Positions 18,801-29,373 are shown, numbered from the stretch's first letter. The stretch is 29,843 nucleotides of DNA from Chara braunii (GCA_003427395.1 BFEA01000538.1:937417-967259), one strand, 5' to 3'. The notes: a model not told the origin generated them from the letters alone. Translations and numbers: made by a program.

Positions 18801-19298
18801 ATGATCAGCGAGATCGATGGCTCGTACGTGTTGCGCTGGAAGGAGGGTCATATTATGACTGACTACCGGGGAGAGGTGAGAGAAGCGAGAAAGGTGACAA
18901 TCGTCCCCATTTTTGACTCTGAGAAGAATAGCCAAGGGCAAGAACTAGCAGAGGGGCTATCGATGCAGCTCTCAGCTTTGAGGGAGAAGTTGTGGGGAGA
19001 AGCTTTTAGTAAATGGCCACAGCTTCTTCTTGAGTACAGGCCTGCAGACGGTGTGGAGGCTGTGGACAGCACACATTCTCTTCTTCAGACAGTGGACAGA
19101 ACTCACGTCCTCCTCAGGAGATGGGTTCTTGCGAACTTGGGTGCCGAGGCCGCGCAGGATGTGCGCATTGTATGCTTTCTCGAGGAGGGGCTGGCGTCAG
19201 ACACGCGTCGACAGATTGCCAATCTGCCCAATGTAGATGGGATAACCCTGCGGCTTCCCGCTCGGCGAACCGTCAGCCGGGCCAGTGTTGCGGCCTAG
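15414..19298 (+). CDS. Hsp70-like protein fused to two TIM-barrel-like domains (up to 1,294 aa)
   Basis: One open frame of 3.9 kb. Residues (from 15414): 1-147 minisatellite; 150-585 Hsp70 nucleotide-binding domain ([12 protein letters not shown] 153-164, KWWPF 231-235, [10 protein letters not shown] 361-370, [11 protein letters not shown] 399-409, GGSTRIPM 539-546); about 586-790 degenerate substrate domain ([18 protein letters not shown]) and helical lid; about 803-1062 triosephosphate-isomerase-like barrel ([61 protein letters not shown]); about 1076-1284 a second, weaker one ([42 protein letters not shown]). Hsp70 Asp199, Thr204 and Asp206 are Ala400, Asn405 and Glu407; TIM His95 and Glu165 are Ala884 and Leu970, though Lys812 is kept. 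It looks like a multi-domain pseudoenzyme. There is no in-frame ATG before the first Hsp70 motif: the frame opens at 15342 after a TAA, and the first ATG is at 16146. Start or expression is therefore doubtful. Hsp70 identity is firm; the TIM assignment is by motif order. Confidence 0.8.
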   Translation: MEACSGGKTIGKQPALSQSSKVPTNLGESSSQLQVCSDKKGDSICPLQVGSREKGDSSCRVEVCSNAKTIGKQPARSQSSKVLTNLGDSSSQLQACSDKKGDSSCLPEVCYGARGDSSCRVEVCSDAKVDSSRPLEVCSDEKVRVNVPPRIAIDLGTSCCRVAVCCDGKVQVIPDVFGKRLTPSVIAFTDEKCLVGEQAKKQLLRKTENLLYEARRLIGRDYDAITEGERKWWPFIVVKGQSGEAMLEVKSKILSSLMSYSGDELKKLSSSMRDFLHVVDQRGVLNIRRGSTADLENRYLAPEQILAVFLAKMKSDAETFLECGELQSAVIAVPALYLDRQRSATKLAAEIAGFTDVQLVSESTAAALSYAQHKGLITSGCSAVSSKKQTESGTKMLVVAMGGGNCEAAMITITGGELRVDSSAGNPSLGGMDFDHKMMELVLSRVQKQFRRTLPLSSSTLRELKTACEKAKKDLTLMTDAQVGPEIFGGDDDVKVIIGRSEYEEHCKSLLEECMNYVQRVLGESKAPISDVKEVVLVGGSTRIPMVVDMLRTHLGFNPRPHPYQDDAVVRGAALFADCSDQVIEIHPIVIAFLAQWNGTYQHIYEQGMRPTRFALPIPEGRPWSGSTPEYCVYDLDMYEGTRGDTLSCRPTGMVSVSAEMKTSFSCREMIKIDRCGIMRLDEESASKLDVFFKIGQRPPHVIDSWKKLAKELPGRSLPRIAEMSASSQWKKYSNEVEKRESACPRWLWNIICEWKRDIEGRPGNEAECGCIGISELTSRFAEFRKACEYAFGAMRARPTSGRKFLVVDCWKSNDIEDCLYNLFVSRGPELCEMVISMPLQELRKRKECIAEMVGIRLAAPCLSTKATPNALTKDGIPFVLLKAGPAVKSSGDPENLCSGWNKFVGEQVSLALQAGLQVVLRLGRDHSDDMQIQNEAFELEAEKRNCEMQLRDIVGRIGKNFRNIIVAYLPPSRVPLSATRAVAAEATSVAPCDLVVEVVRHIRRVIGDMVSAEAADATRILIGGCETADTWHALLSRWHAIDGFLLEAGLRDPLLFDKLLLSGGPSGRIGQERVGKVLLCGGQEDNVTLSEYDMVWLSAVTRKLMGTEEVLWMTTKYVLTEEGSSEKNMISEIDGSYVLRWKEGHIMTDYRGEVREARKVTIVPIFDSEKNSQGQELAEGLSMQLSALREKLWGEAFSKWPQLLLEYRPADGVEAVDSTHSLLQTVDRTHVLLRRWVLANLGAEAAQDVRIVCFLEEGLASDTRRQIANLPNVDGITLRLPARRTVSRASVAA

Positions 19299-19393
19299 AC
19301 GCAACTTACATTACATCTTTTTTTTTTTTTTTTTTTTTTTTCCATATCTGGTACATTACATCTTTCGCTTCTTTTTCTTTCTGTTGAAATTTA

Positions 19394-19399
19394 AATAAA
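19394..19399 (+). terminator. Polyadenylation-signal hexamer
   Basis: AATAAA lies 95 bases after the stop of the Hsp70-TIM gene, beyond a T-rich run at about 19318-19340. It is suitably placed for its transcript, but the hexamer is common by chance. Confidence 0.35.
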
Positions 19400-19576
19400 G
19401 GGGTTCTGAAAGCCAGGCAGTACTCCAACGAGCATTTACTTCGATTATTTTTCATTCCACGCTGGCAGCGGGGCTCACCCCGAGATGGGGACCAACTTTT
19501 GTAGTTGATACGAGCATCCTCCAAAAGAAGGTTACCCCCCCTTGTGACAGACCCCTCCTATCTGTGCTCACTGCTC

Positions 19577-19690
19577 AGGTCTACCAGCAAGAACCCCGGG
19601 TCCATCCTCTTTGGTGTCAGGTGTACCGGCTGGAACCCGGGTCCATCCTCTTTGTTGTCAGGTGTACCGACTGGAACCCGGGTCCAACAG
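19577..19690. repeat. 41-bp tandem repeat, about three units
   Basis: gggtccatcctctttg-type units recur with a 41-base period (GGGTCC at 19598, 19639 and 19680), joined by GTCAGGTGTACCG stretches. Confidence 0.85.
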
Positions 19691-21000
19691 CTCATGTCTA
19701 ACTCGGCAGTTAAAAATTTAAAGATTAGGGCACGTCTGGTTCGCCTTACCTAACCTATAGAAACTAGTGAAGCACAATGCACATAGGTGCCCTAAATTAA
19801 TGCTAATCTGAACCCAGCTGACATACTGTTGAAATTCAGATTTCTCTGTTTGCTGGCCCCGCGGAACTGTTCTTCAGTTTCAGTAATGATTTTGATGCCT
19901 TTTGTCTGCCTTTCCAGGTGCTTTTTCACTCTCTGTGTTTGGGGGTGATGTTATACCTGGGAACTACTAGGTGGTTTGACTACATAATTCATTTGAGTAA
20001 AAAAAAGGTAAGAAAAAATCAGCGTATTTTCATGAGGTGAAATAAAATCTAATTTGAGCAACATAACAGATCCAGCGACAACGACTTGTTTTCGTACAAA
20101 ACTTATGTTCCCGCCCCATTCCCTTTTCTCTTCCCTTCGTTGCTTCATGGTAAACACACCGCTGTAGAAATCAGAAATCCGCACCGGGCCGGGAACAGCA
20201 ACTGGGATAGGGAAAAAAGGGTTTAAGACGACCAGGGCCAATCATGCAGACAGAGCAGAGGGGGGGTTCTACGGCATGTAGGCAGCGTCAATTCTGGAAT
20301 CAGAGTATCAGGGCACGAAGGGGACAGAGGGAGAGGAGGGAGGGAGAGGAGGGGGGGAGGGGGGGAGGGGGGGTTGGAACAAGGTGAGCCAGAATAAAGT
20401 TGGTTGTTTGAAATGGAAATGAGTAGCCCAACATTAGTCATCTCTGACATTTCCCTTCTGAAGACATCCAAGTGCAGCAATCTGCTTTCCAGAAGGTGCT
20501 GTTTTCTGAGCCAATACGTTTCATTACTCTACGTCACGTGAATTGACTTACCAGACTTTCTTCCCCCTTCCCTTTTTGCATTCTTTTGAATTCTTGTTTC
20601 GGCAAACGGGATTTCTCTCCCCTTTATACGATCTCTTGGGGCACCTTTAAGCCCAATCTTCCCTTTCTTTTTCCTCGCGCAATCTCACATCTCATTGGGC
20701 GCCATATGACACTCCTTTTGAAATTCTCGGGCAACAGGAAAATTCCTAATGACAAAAGGAAATTGAGGCCATCGACATGCCCTAAGAGCAATGTCAGAAA
20801 AGAAAATAGCAAAAACAAGAAAAAAAACAGTTGTGTTTCAGGCCTTCAGCCAATAGGGTGCCTCCACGATCCAGATTCTCGGCTGTAACGTCTCTCTACG
20901 CGTGTGCCCTCTCCTCTGTGCACAAGTGAGGTCCCTTGGGGAATAGGAAAAAATGACTGGGGAAAGTCCGATTGCCGGAGGAATTTCCTTACGATACATA
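19691..21000. other. Intergenic DNA without a recognisable gene
   Basis: Mixed sequence with a G-rich purine tract at about 20300-20375. Open frames are short and without motifs. Nothing called. Confidence 0.4.
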
Positions 21001-21500
21001 GGGTCTCACTCCACTACTCTAGACTCTCAAAATTTTTCGAGAGTGAGCCTAGAGCTGTCAGACTCTAGAAACTGAAAAAGAGAACATTGTTCCACTTACT
21101 CTAGATGGTCAAACTCAAGAAGGCCTCTCGGATGTCAGACCACTCTTTAAGAGAGCTACACGACACGGCCAGCACGTTGCTGTCCGCCCAGACTTCAGGT
21201 GCACTCCAAAAAAATGCTCAACTTTCGAAGGTCCTGGATGCCTCCCTTGAAATTCGGGCCGCTACAGGCGGGAGCTCTCCAAATGTCAAGAGTGCCACTG
21301 GAGAGGAGGTTCTGGCAACTCAAGAAATGCATTTTCGTGAGTGTGTTTCATGAGGTAGTGGAGCGACGATGGATTCTCGCCATTTTTGTGAGTAGATACT
21401 GACAGCTCAAGAACCCGAATTCCAGACGTGGCGTCTAGAGTAAGTGCAGCGGTGCCGCGCTCAAGAAATGGACGGTTTCTAGAGTAGTGGAGCGAGACCC
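21001..21500. mobile_element. Non-autonomous TIR element (MITE-like), 500 bp
   Basis: The terminal inverted repeats at 21001-21023 and 21478-21500 match at 22 of 23 positions (GGGTCTCACTCCACTACTC at the left). ATA flanks both ends directly, and ATACAT occurs on both sides with a one-base offset. There is no coding capacity. The right half is clearly related to the element at 25051-25480 (shared gacagctc...gaa and gtgcagc stretches). Confidence 0.8.
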
Positions 21501-21819
21501 ATACATGCAATAAATCGCAGTTTCCCAGTGGGGCTGTACGCTAAGGGTTTGGCTTTGTAGTTTGTTTTCTTGTTTTGAGCCTGCGGGACTTGATCCCGTG
21601 ACATGTAACTGTATTTGTTTTGTTTGCGAGTGTTGAGCTCTATGGGACCACTACTAGTCTCTGTTTGGTAGCCTTAGGCCATCCGGCCTTTTCCTTTAGC
21701 CTTGTCATAGGTCTAGGTGGCAGGTGCCCTTTTCGGAGGCTTTTCCCCCTGTTTCCATCTAGATGCAGATGAGTATTCGGTTGTTGCCTTTGGACTCCGT
21801 GGTAGGTCTAGGCAGAGGG
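21501..21819. other. Intergenic DNA without a recognisable gene
   Basis: Holds a short inverted repeat (cgggacttgatcccg at about 21585) and T/G-rich sequence. No coding signal. Confidence 0.35.
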
Positions 21820-21905
21820 TAGAAGTAGCCGGCAGGAAATTTGGTTTGGGTCTTTTTCACGTTAGAAGTAGCGGGCAGGAAATTTGGTTTGGGTCTTTTT
21901 CACGT
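21820..21905. repeat. 43-bp tandem duplication
   Basis: Units 21820-21862 and 21863-21905 are nearly identical, differing at one base in the tagaagtagc[c/g]ggcagg part. Confidence 0.9.
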
Positions 21906-22811
21906 TTTAGTTGGCTGGGGAAACTTTGCCCGCCCGTTGTCGGAGCGCTACTGCTCTATTTTGGGTGAGGTCATCTTCTTCCTCGAAGCCCAGCCATAGC
22001 TGGGGTTGGGATTCTTGGGAAAAGAAGTTGAAGATCGCACTGCTGTTATTCGGAGCTCTGCACGAGACTCGAGAGCTTCCAAAGGACTGTGCTGTTGGGT
22101 TTGGGCACTGCCATTCTCCACTTGGCAGCCATATCTGCTGTTCCTCCTCATGAGGAACTTCGATTTCGTCTTCTTCGAGGTGCTGGATCGGTTGTCTCCT
22201 TCTTCATCAGGACTTCCAGCGCTCCACTTCCGTGCAGGCGCTGAGCTGGCACTGCCATCATTGGGGTTGCTGGTTCAGAATGGCACTGTGGGGTTTCTGC
22301 TGCTAGGGCAGCATAGCCAGGGGTATGAGGTGGCGAGGAAGAAGAAGAAGACTCCTGCATACTTCGTTGAACAGTTGTTTCTGGTTGTTCGGGGCTGTTG
22401 TAAACGCCGTTGTGATTCTTGGAACAAGTACTCTGGATTGATTGGAGGAGGACTAGGGATTGTAGAATTGAAATTCGTTTTTCGATTCTCTGTGTCTTTT
22501 GAGCTTCCGCTGTGCATATCTTCTCTCCTGTTTTGTGTGGATTTGCCTCCTCCAAGTCTACTCTGCAATTGCATGCGTGTATGGGAACGTGTCAATTCGC
22601 TGTGGATTGAAGTTCAATTGGGTAAATAACCAACACACGCACACACACGTGCACACGCATTGATACAAGCGCATTTGAGTGATGTATAAGCGCCCCCTAT
22701 TCATCAAGATGACTTATCAATATGGCCCCTATTTGGGCCACACTCACAACGTCTGGACCGTTTATAAGCCAGATACATTCCCATTGTTTTGTAGAACTGC
22801 AGACAGTGCAG

Positions 22812-22813
<2 letters not shown>
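21906..22813. other. Intergenic DNA; open frames without recognisable products
   Basis: Both strands have moderately long frames (207 codons on plus at 22006-22629; 135 codons on minus at 22148-22555). Neither shows domains, and they overlap each other, so I call no gene. Confidence 0.35.

Positions 22814-22898
<85 letters not shown>
22814..22898. repeat. (CT)n(CA)n(CG)n compound microsatellite
   Basis: CT, then CA, then alternating CG/GC. The sequence after it (about 22899-22935: ctgatacatgctcagttgagtgacgtata) is a diverged copy of the stretch at about 22659-22687, so repeat and flank were duplicated together. Confidence 0.9.
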
Positions 22899-22899
<1 letters not shown>

Positions 22900-22935
22900 T
22901 GCGCACTGATACATGCTCAGTTGAGTGACGTATAT

Positions 22936-23572
22936 GGACTCGAATGGACAATGCAGCATCAGGAGAGCATTAACACACAATGTACATTCAGATACATACA
23001 AAATTATAGCACAATATAGCGCATCGGACGACTCAAAGATACCTGAGCTATTAGACACTGATGTGATTGAACACATCACACACAACAAACCTCGCTCGTT
23101 CCTTATTAAGTTCCATGATGCTCGCTCTCGCGATACCTGATCGGAGACGATCAGGATGGGGATGTGGTTATAATCAGAGATGGGTAAGACATTACGTTAT
23201 CCAATCATTCATAGAGAGGGCAAGAGAGAGAGAGAGCATTGACGGAGTGGTAGCTTAAGCGAAGAAGTGGACCAAAAAAGAGAAAGTAGAGTGACACTTG
23301 CAAAATTGAAAGAAACTGGTGCTTCCTCGTGCACTTAGCTTCCAAAATGAGAAAAAGACAAAGAACAAGGCGTTCTGCTTCCTCCCAGGAGTCACCGTTT
23401 ATTTAAAAAAACTCAACGGTGTGACACCCGTTTCGACATTAAAGAATTCAAAACAGCCTATGGAGGGAGGAGGAAGGGGAAGGGAGCCTATGGAGGGAGG
23501 GCGGCGGCTATGAGGAACAGAGCCGAACCGTTGAAAAAAAAAAAAACATGCTGATTCGTTGATGAAGCAAAC
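22936..23572. other. Intergenic DNA without a recognisable gene
   Basis: Mixed composition; a small direct repeat of cctatggagggagg occurs near 23460 and 23490. No coding signal. Confidence 0.35.
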
Positions 23573-23954
23573 AGAAGGAAGAAGTGGAGAAGGGACAACA
23601 AGAAGAAAGAAAAGAAGAAAAAGAAGAAGAAGACGAAAAAGAAGAACCTAAGAAGAGGAAGAAGAAGAAGTTTATGATCAAGAAAAAGAAGAAGAAGAAG
23701 AAGAAAGAGTGGAAGAAAAAGAAGAAACGATGAAGAATAATAAGGAGAAGAAGAATTAAAAGAAGAAGAAGAAGAATGACAGGAAGAAAAAGAAAAAACG
23801 ATTAAGAAGAAGAAATGACAACTTTAAGACGAAACAGAAGAAGAAGACGAAGAAACGAAGGAGGAGGAAAAAAACACGAGGGAATGGAGGGATTGAAGAG
23901 AACGAAGAAGAAGAGGAGAGGAGGAAGAAATAGAGAAAGAAGAAGAAGAAGAAG

Positions 23955-23985
<31 letters not shown>

Positions 23986-23990
23986 TGAAG
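23573..23990. repeat. Long GAA-rich polypurine tract
   Basis: About 420 bases of nearly pure A/G on the plus strand, dominated by GAA triplets, ending in an uninterrupted (GAA)n run at about 23940-23984. All frames give homopolymer-like proteins (Lys/Arg/Glu on one strand, Phe/Ser/Leu on the other) and are artefacts. Confidence 0.92.
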
Positions 23991-24005
23991 AACCTGGAGG
24001 GCGGG

Positions 24006-24170
24006 AGGGCAACGATGGCACAGGCAGTCGATGGCGTGGGTAGACGGCAATGACGATTGCCCGGCTGGACGGCGATGACGATGGCGCAGCTGGAGGTCCA
24101 CGACGATGGCGGGGCTGGAGGGCAGCAGGAAGGCGACGGCGATGGCTTGGCAGGGCGACAACGGCACAGA
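24006..24170. repeat. Degenerate GATGGCG/GACGATG minisatellite
   Basis: Short irregular units of the type GACGATGGC recur through this stretch, next to the GAA tract. Apparent proteins (Asp/Gly-rich on plus, Ala/Ser/His-rich on minus) reflect the repeat. Confidence 0.6.
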
Positions 24171-25050
24171 AGTCTCCCCACGGCAACTGGTGCAGTCGAA
24201 GTCCAGAGAGCAAAGGCCGGAGGGCTCAGGGACGCGCCCAAAGTCTCGAGATTCGGCTTCAAAATCTCGGGACTTTTGCACCGTCGATCGACCCAGATCG
24301 ACGGCCCAGGCGGAGGGGAAAAAAAAGCCATCAAATAGGGCGTACCGGACCCCAAATTTTTTTGCGACCGCTGCCCATTCTTTCTCTCCCTTTGGGCCGT
24401 AGGCCTGCGGCGCAGATTTTCTTATTTTTTTGGTGGTTTTTGGGGGTTGGCACTGAGTGGGCCCGGGTGCCGGCCAGGGTGTGCCCAGGTGCCCAGGCTG
24501 GAAAGCCAGCTACAAACAGCTTTTCTTCCTATTTTTGATAATAACATGTCTGGCACCGTCAGAGGGGTGTTCTCCTTGGTAAGCGGAAAAGCTCCGTGGT
24601 AAGTGGACAGGAGGTCATATTTTGTGAAAGGAACATAGGCAGAGCATGGCCAAATTATTTCAGTACCCAAACAAGGAAACGAGTTCCCATCAAGAGTGCC
24701 AAACACAGCTGTCAGAGTTCCTCCAATTCAAGAGGTAGCGTGTCAAGAAAGAAAGAGAAAAGAAGGGGCAGCTGTTAAGAAAGCTACACTACCCTAGGGA
24801 AGCGGTTTCCCGCCCAAACCAAAAGGGCCAAAGCATGGAACCAATTTCAATCAAACCACCACTACGTCCGACCCTGTTTTTACCGAACCTGAATTTCACT
24901 GCGCGCAGATTGGGTCCCATTCTATTTTCTTGCCCGGTACTCACGGCAGTTACATCTGAAAAAGAACAGGAAAAGAAAAGAAGAGGAAGAAAAGAAAAGA
25001 AAACTTCCCTAAGAACGTGATAGCCATCAGATACATTCTATGAGGTGCTA
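24171..25050. other. Intergenic DNA without a recognisable gene
   Basis: No coding or RNA signal that I can support. An A/G-rich patch lies at about 24960-25010. Confidence 0.35.
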
Positions 25051-25480
25051 GTGAGACTGCACTGCACTAACTCCGGACTCTCTACTCTCGTGAGCATTCG
25101 TGACTGTCTGACAGAAGTTCGAGAAACTGAAAAGACACGACACAACAGGGCACCGACGATTTGTCCACTGAGACTTGAGGCCAACTCTCGAATTTGCAAA
25201 CAGCACGAAGGGTCCGGTCGGCCTCGTTTGAAAAAACCGCCCCTGCAGGCAGGAACTGTGGAAGCTTCAAGAGCTCGTCCAAAGGGCCATTTCTGACATC
25301 TCTTGAAGTGCCGGATCAAGAGCACTTTTCCACAGTTCGCACAGCCATGACTCACTCTTGACGTTTTCGATAGTGAATCTGACAGCTCTTGAATGCAAAT
25401 TCAGGACGCTGCGTCAAGAGTTAGTGCAGCCGTGATGACCTCTTGATTTCTCAAGATTCAACAGTAGTGCAGCGAGGCCC
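25051..25480. mobile_element. Non-autonomous TIR element related to the 21.0-kb element
   Basis: Its right end (reverse complement GGGCCTCGCTGCACTACTG, from 25480) matches the TIR family, and its last 100 bases align with the end of the 21001-21500 element. The left end (gtgagactgcactgcacta at 25051) is a more diverged terminus. It ends 76 bases from the 3' end of the broken Hsp70-TIM copy. No coding capacity. Confidence 0.6.
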
Positions 25481-25555
25481 ATCTTCGTTACAGTACTGCC
25501 AGGTTTACAAACCTTTTGATAGAAAGAAAAGAAGAGGATGCAATCTAACCTGCGT

Positions 25556-28500
25556 CTACGCCGGAAGACCGGGGCGGCTGATAGTCCGCCGTTCGGGAAG
25601 CCGCAGGCTCACCCCATCTACATCGGGCAGATTCGCAATTTGTCGACGTGTCTCTGACTCCACCTGGTCCTCAAGGAAGCATACGATTCGCACCTCCTGC
25701 GCCGCCTCTGCTCCCAAGTGTGCCAAAACCCATCTCCTGATGAGGACGTGAGTTCTCTCCACAGTCTCAAAAAGAGAGCGTGAGACGTTCACACCGTCTG
25801 CAGGCCTATACTCAAGAAGAAGCTGTGACCATTCAGTGTCACCTTTTCCTGCCAGTTTCTCCCTCAATGCTGAGATCTGCGTCGATAGCGCATCTGCTAG
25901 CTCGAGTCCCTGGCTGTTGTTGTCACAATCGAAAATGGGGACGATCGTCACCTTTCGATCTTCTCCAACCTCTCCGCGGTAGTCGGTCATAATATGACCC
26001 TCCTTCCAGAGCAACACATTGGAGCCGTTGATTTCCCTGATCACGTTCATTTCTGAACCCACTCCCACAGTTGATACACACTTCGTCGCAGTCCAGAGGA
26101 CCTCCTCTGTACCCATCAGCTCGTCTGTGACTGCGCTCAACCAGACCATGTCATACTCACTGTGGGTCACATTTTCCTGCTGCCCCCCACAAAGCAACAC
26201 TTTGCCTCCCCTCTCCTGGCGAATTCGCCTGCTTGGTCCCCCTAGGAGAAGAAGTTGGTCAAACAGGTGAGGCTCTCGGAGGCCCGCCTCAAGAAGAAAG
26301 CCATCGATCTCGTGCCGCCGACTTAGCAGGGCATGCCACGTGTCCGCCGTCTTGCATCCGCCGATAAGGATGCGCGTTGCATCCGCGGGCTGGTCGTTCA
26401 CCATGTCCCCAATCACAAGTATTATGTGCCGAACCGTCTGGACAACATCACATTGCGCCTCTGCTGCAGCGGCTTCAGTTGCCGAAGTCAGCATATGCCG
26501 TGGAGGCAGATAAGCTATAGCTATGTTTCGAAAGTCCTTGCCAACGCGACCGACAATGTCCCTGAGTTGTGCTCCGCAATGGAGCTTCTCCTCCTCCAGT
26601 TTGAAAGCCTCATTCCTGAAGTGCACATCGTCACAATCATCTCGTCCGAGGCGCAAGAGGACCTGAAGACCAGCTTGCAGGGCTAGTGACACCTGCTCAC
26701 CAGCAAGCTTGTTCCACCCAGAGCAGAGATCCTCTGGATCACCTGAGCCCGTTACCGCGGGCCCTGCCTGGAGCAGGACGTAAGGGATCCCTCCGTTCAT
26801 CAAGGCGTTGGGCGTCGCCTTGGGCGAAAGGCCGGGTGCCGCTAATCGGATTCCCTCCATTTCTGCGATACACTTCTTTCTCTTGCGGAGCTCCTGAAGC
26901 GGCATGGAGATGACCATCTCGCAGAGCTCTGGGCCCCTGCTCACGAAAAGATTATACAAGCAGTCCTCAATATCGTTGGATTTCCAGCAATCGACCACCA
27001 AGAACTTCCTTCCTGAATTTGGTCTTGCCCGCAACGCTCCAAATGCATATTCGCACGCCCTTCGGAATTCGGCAAACCGGGAGGCAAATTCCTTCATCCC
27101 ACCTGCCGCCTTCTTGCCAAGCCAGCCGTCGATGTCACGCTTCCATTCCAATATCATACTCCACAGCCAGCCCGGGCATGAAGACTCTCTCTTCTTCACT
27201 TGGCTGGTGTACTTCTCCCATTCGATTCTCCATTCGTGCACAGGCAGCTCCTCGGCAAGCTGCTTCCAACGAGTGATGTCATGCGGAGATCGTCGCCCGG
27301 ATTTACGAAACAAAGCAGGTACTGAATCCGGTCCCTCGTCAAGGCCCAGTATCCCGGATCGGTCAATCCTGAGCTGCAGGAGTATGCGACTCTGGTATTC
27401 GTATAAGTATCTGGACGTCTCTATTATGCCAGCTGAAGTGTATACTGTTTCACCTCCTCTTATCTCATAAATATTCAGATGCCTCTCATACGCTTCACCT
27501 GGCCAACAGCCGAGTCTTGGCAACACGCAGCGCGTCGGCCTCGCATACTGTTCGAGAACAAGGTGTTGTTTTGTTTCCGAATGGCTATCCGCAGAGTACG
27601 CGATGATTATGGGATGCCTCTCCATAACCCGCTCGTTGCAATCAGCAAAGAGGGCTGCCCCCCACACAACGGCTTCGTCTTGATAAGGGTGGGGCCTCGC
27701 CTGGAGGTCCAACCTGTGTGTCGCTCATCAAGGTCAGGTCTTTCTTCGCCTTTTCGCTCGCTGTCTTCAGTTCCCGCAACGTGCTCCTGTTCAGAGGGAG
27801 TGTCCGATTAAACTGCAGCTGCACGCGATTACGTACTAGTTCCATCATCTTGTGGTCGAAGTCCATGCCTCCGAGACTCGGATTGCCTGCTGAGGAGTCA
27901 ACTCTGAGCTCTCCACCGGTAATCGTAACCATGGCAGCTTCACAGTTTCCTCCTCCCATAGCAACTACAAGCATCTTCGTGCCACCTTGAGTTTGTTCTT
28001 CAGGAGAAACACCAGAGCAGTCGAAGGTCATGAGTCCCTTGTGCTGGGCGTAGCTCAAAGCAGCCGCCGTTGATTCGCTGACGAGCTGCACATCCGTGAA
28101 GCCAGCGATCTCGGCTGCCACTTTGGTCGCCGTTCGCTGCCTATCGCAATACAGCGCGGGGACGGTAATGACCGCTGCGTGCAGCTCATCGCGGTGGAGA
28201 AAATTCTCCGCATCACTCTTCATCTTCGCTAGAAGCATCGCTACTATCTGCTCAGGCGCCAAGTACCTCTTGCCATGACCCTCCGATGGCAGAACGATGC
28301 CATCACCCTGATCTCCAGAACCGCTCATCACAGAGGATACTTCTTTAACCTTATCTCCGGAATTGCTCATCACAGAGGAAAAGAGTTCACTCTTTACGTC
28401 CAGCATCGCCTCGCCGGAGTCTCCGTTAACGACGATGAACGGCCACCATTTGCTCTCCCCGTCTGTGATCGCATCGTAATCCCGTCCGATGAGGCGTCTC

Positions 28501-28817
28501 GCCTCGTACAGCAAGTTTTCCGGTTTGCGCAGCAGCAGTTGTTTCTGCGCTTGTTCGCCCACCAAACACTTCTCGTCCGTGAATGCGACAATGGACGGTG
28601 TTGAGAGTTTACCGGACACGTCCGGTATGACCTGGACCTTTCCATCGCGACACACCGCCACCCGGCAAGAAGAAGTACCCAGATCAATCGCTATGCGAGG
28701 TGGCGGAGTAACGTGGACCTTCTCATCAGAAGAAGACACCTCCACGGGGAAAGAAGAGCCACCGAGATTAGTCGTGATGACACTTGACTCTGAAACGGAC
28801 TGTAGTAGCGTATCCAT
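25556..28817 (-). pseudogene. Second Hsp70-TIM-TIM copy, disabled by a frameshifting deletion
   Basis: The N-terminal frame (28817 down to about 27700, start MDTLLQSVSESS) holds a short leader with one GSSFPVEVSSSDEKV unit, [22 protein letters not shown] and [12 protein letters not shown]. The second frame (about 27710 to 25556) resumes at ARPHPYQDEAVVWGAALF and runs through the degenerate substrate domain, lid and both TIM-like domains to the TAG stop. Compared with the plus-strand copy, 225 bases are replaced by 11 at 27698-27708, a net loss of 214 bases. This removes about 70 residues including the adenosine motif (GGSTRIP) and shifts the frame. The reading frame is otherwise intact on both sides, so the break may be recent. 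The same catalytic losses (A, N and E in the phosphate-2 motif; no TIM His or Glu) occur here, so they predate the duplication. This copy keeps a normal ATG at 28815-28817. Confidence 0.85.
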
Positions 28818-29086
28818 TGTCTTTCCTCTCTCTCCTTAGCTTCGATTAATTCCTTGTACCGCGTCCGAGCATTTCCCCCTTGCGGTTCGTTTCCTTCGCA
28901 ACTTGCTATTTGTCGTCCATTTTCCCACACCTCGTCTGGCTTTACGTCGCAATCGTGATCTCCCTGCCTCCCTCCGACTCTCCCTTTCGTTAGATCAATC
29001 CCTCCCCCTCACTGACGGCACTCAAATCACGTCGTCGAACATTGGGGAACTGGTTACGTTGAGCTATTATCTCTACACTCGTCAAT
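28818..29086. other. Upstream region of the minus-strand Hsp70-TIM copy
   Basis: Pyrimidine-rich on the plus strand near the start codon. An upstream ATG frame (from 28930) overlaps the start of the gene. I see no clear TATA box or phased heat-shock element. Confidence 0.35.
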
Positions 29087-29121
29087 CCACGTGGTCGTAA
29101 CGCTATCCACTGGCCACGTGG
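29087..29121. promoter_or_regulatory. Pair of G-boxes (CCACGTGG)
   Basis: Perfect CCACGTGG palindromes at 29087-29094 and 29114-29121, 27 bases apart, 270-300 bases upstream of the ATG at 28817. G-boxes bind bZIP and bHLH factors in plants. Regulation of the Hsp70-TIM copy by them is inference. Confidence 0.45.
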
Positions 29122-29373
29122 CTGTCGCTCGTTGTCATCCTCTGCTGCGGGAAGAGCCAGGCTCGTTGCGAGCTCGCGCAGCCGCTTCCGCTCTCAGAAA
29201 ATGCAGCACAGAGCTTGCAAGGAATGATTAGCTACTATAGGTCTCGGAAAAACTCGCTGGGCCACCTCAACAGCGTAATTAGTAGATCAAACGCCTTGCA
29301 AAAACTTGTGGGCAGAACCGAGGTCTTCAGTAGCGTCAGTCTTTTCGCAAACACAAACCGACATCAAATGGCA

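Noticed and set aside
22006-22629. 207-codon open frame on plus and overlapping 135-codon frame on minus
   Set aside because: They overlap antiparallel, and neither shows motifs or a plausible family.
23756-24355. Long minus-strand frames with poly-Phe, poly-Leu or poly-Ser
   Set aside because: Direct translation of the GAA/TTC tract in three frames; no gene.
27698-27708. Short intron explaining the frame change in the minus-strand copy
   Set aside because: The apparent GT...AG stretch would be about 13 bases, far too short, and 214 bases of coding sequence are missing relative to the other copy.
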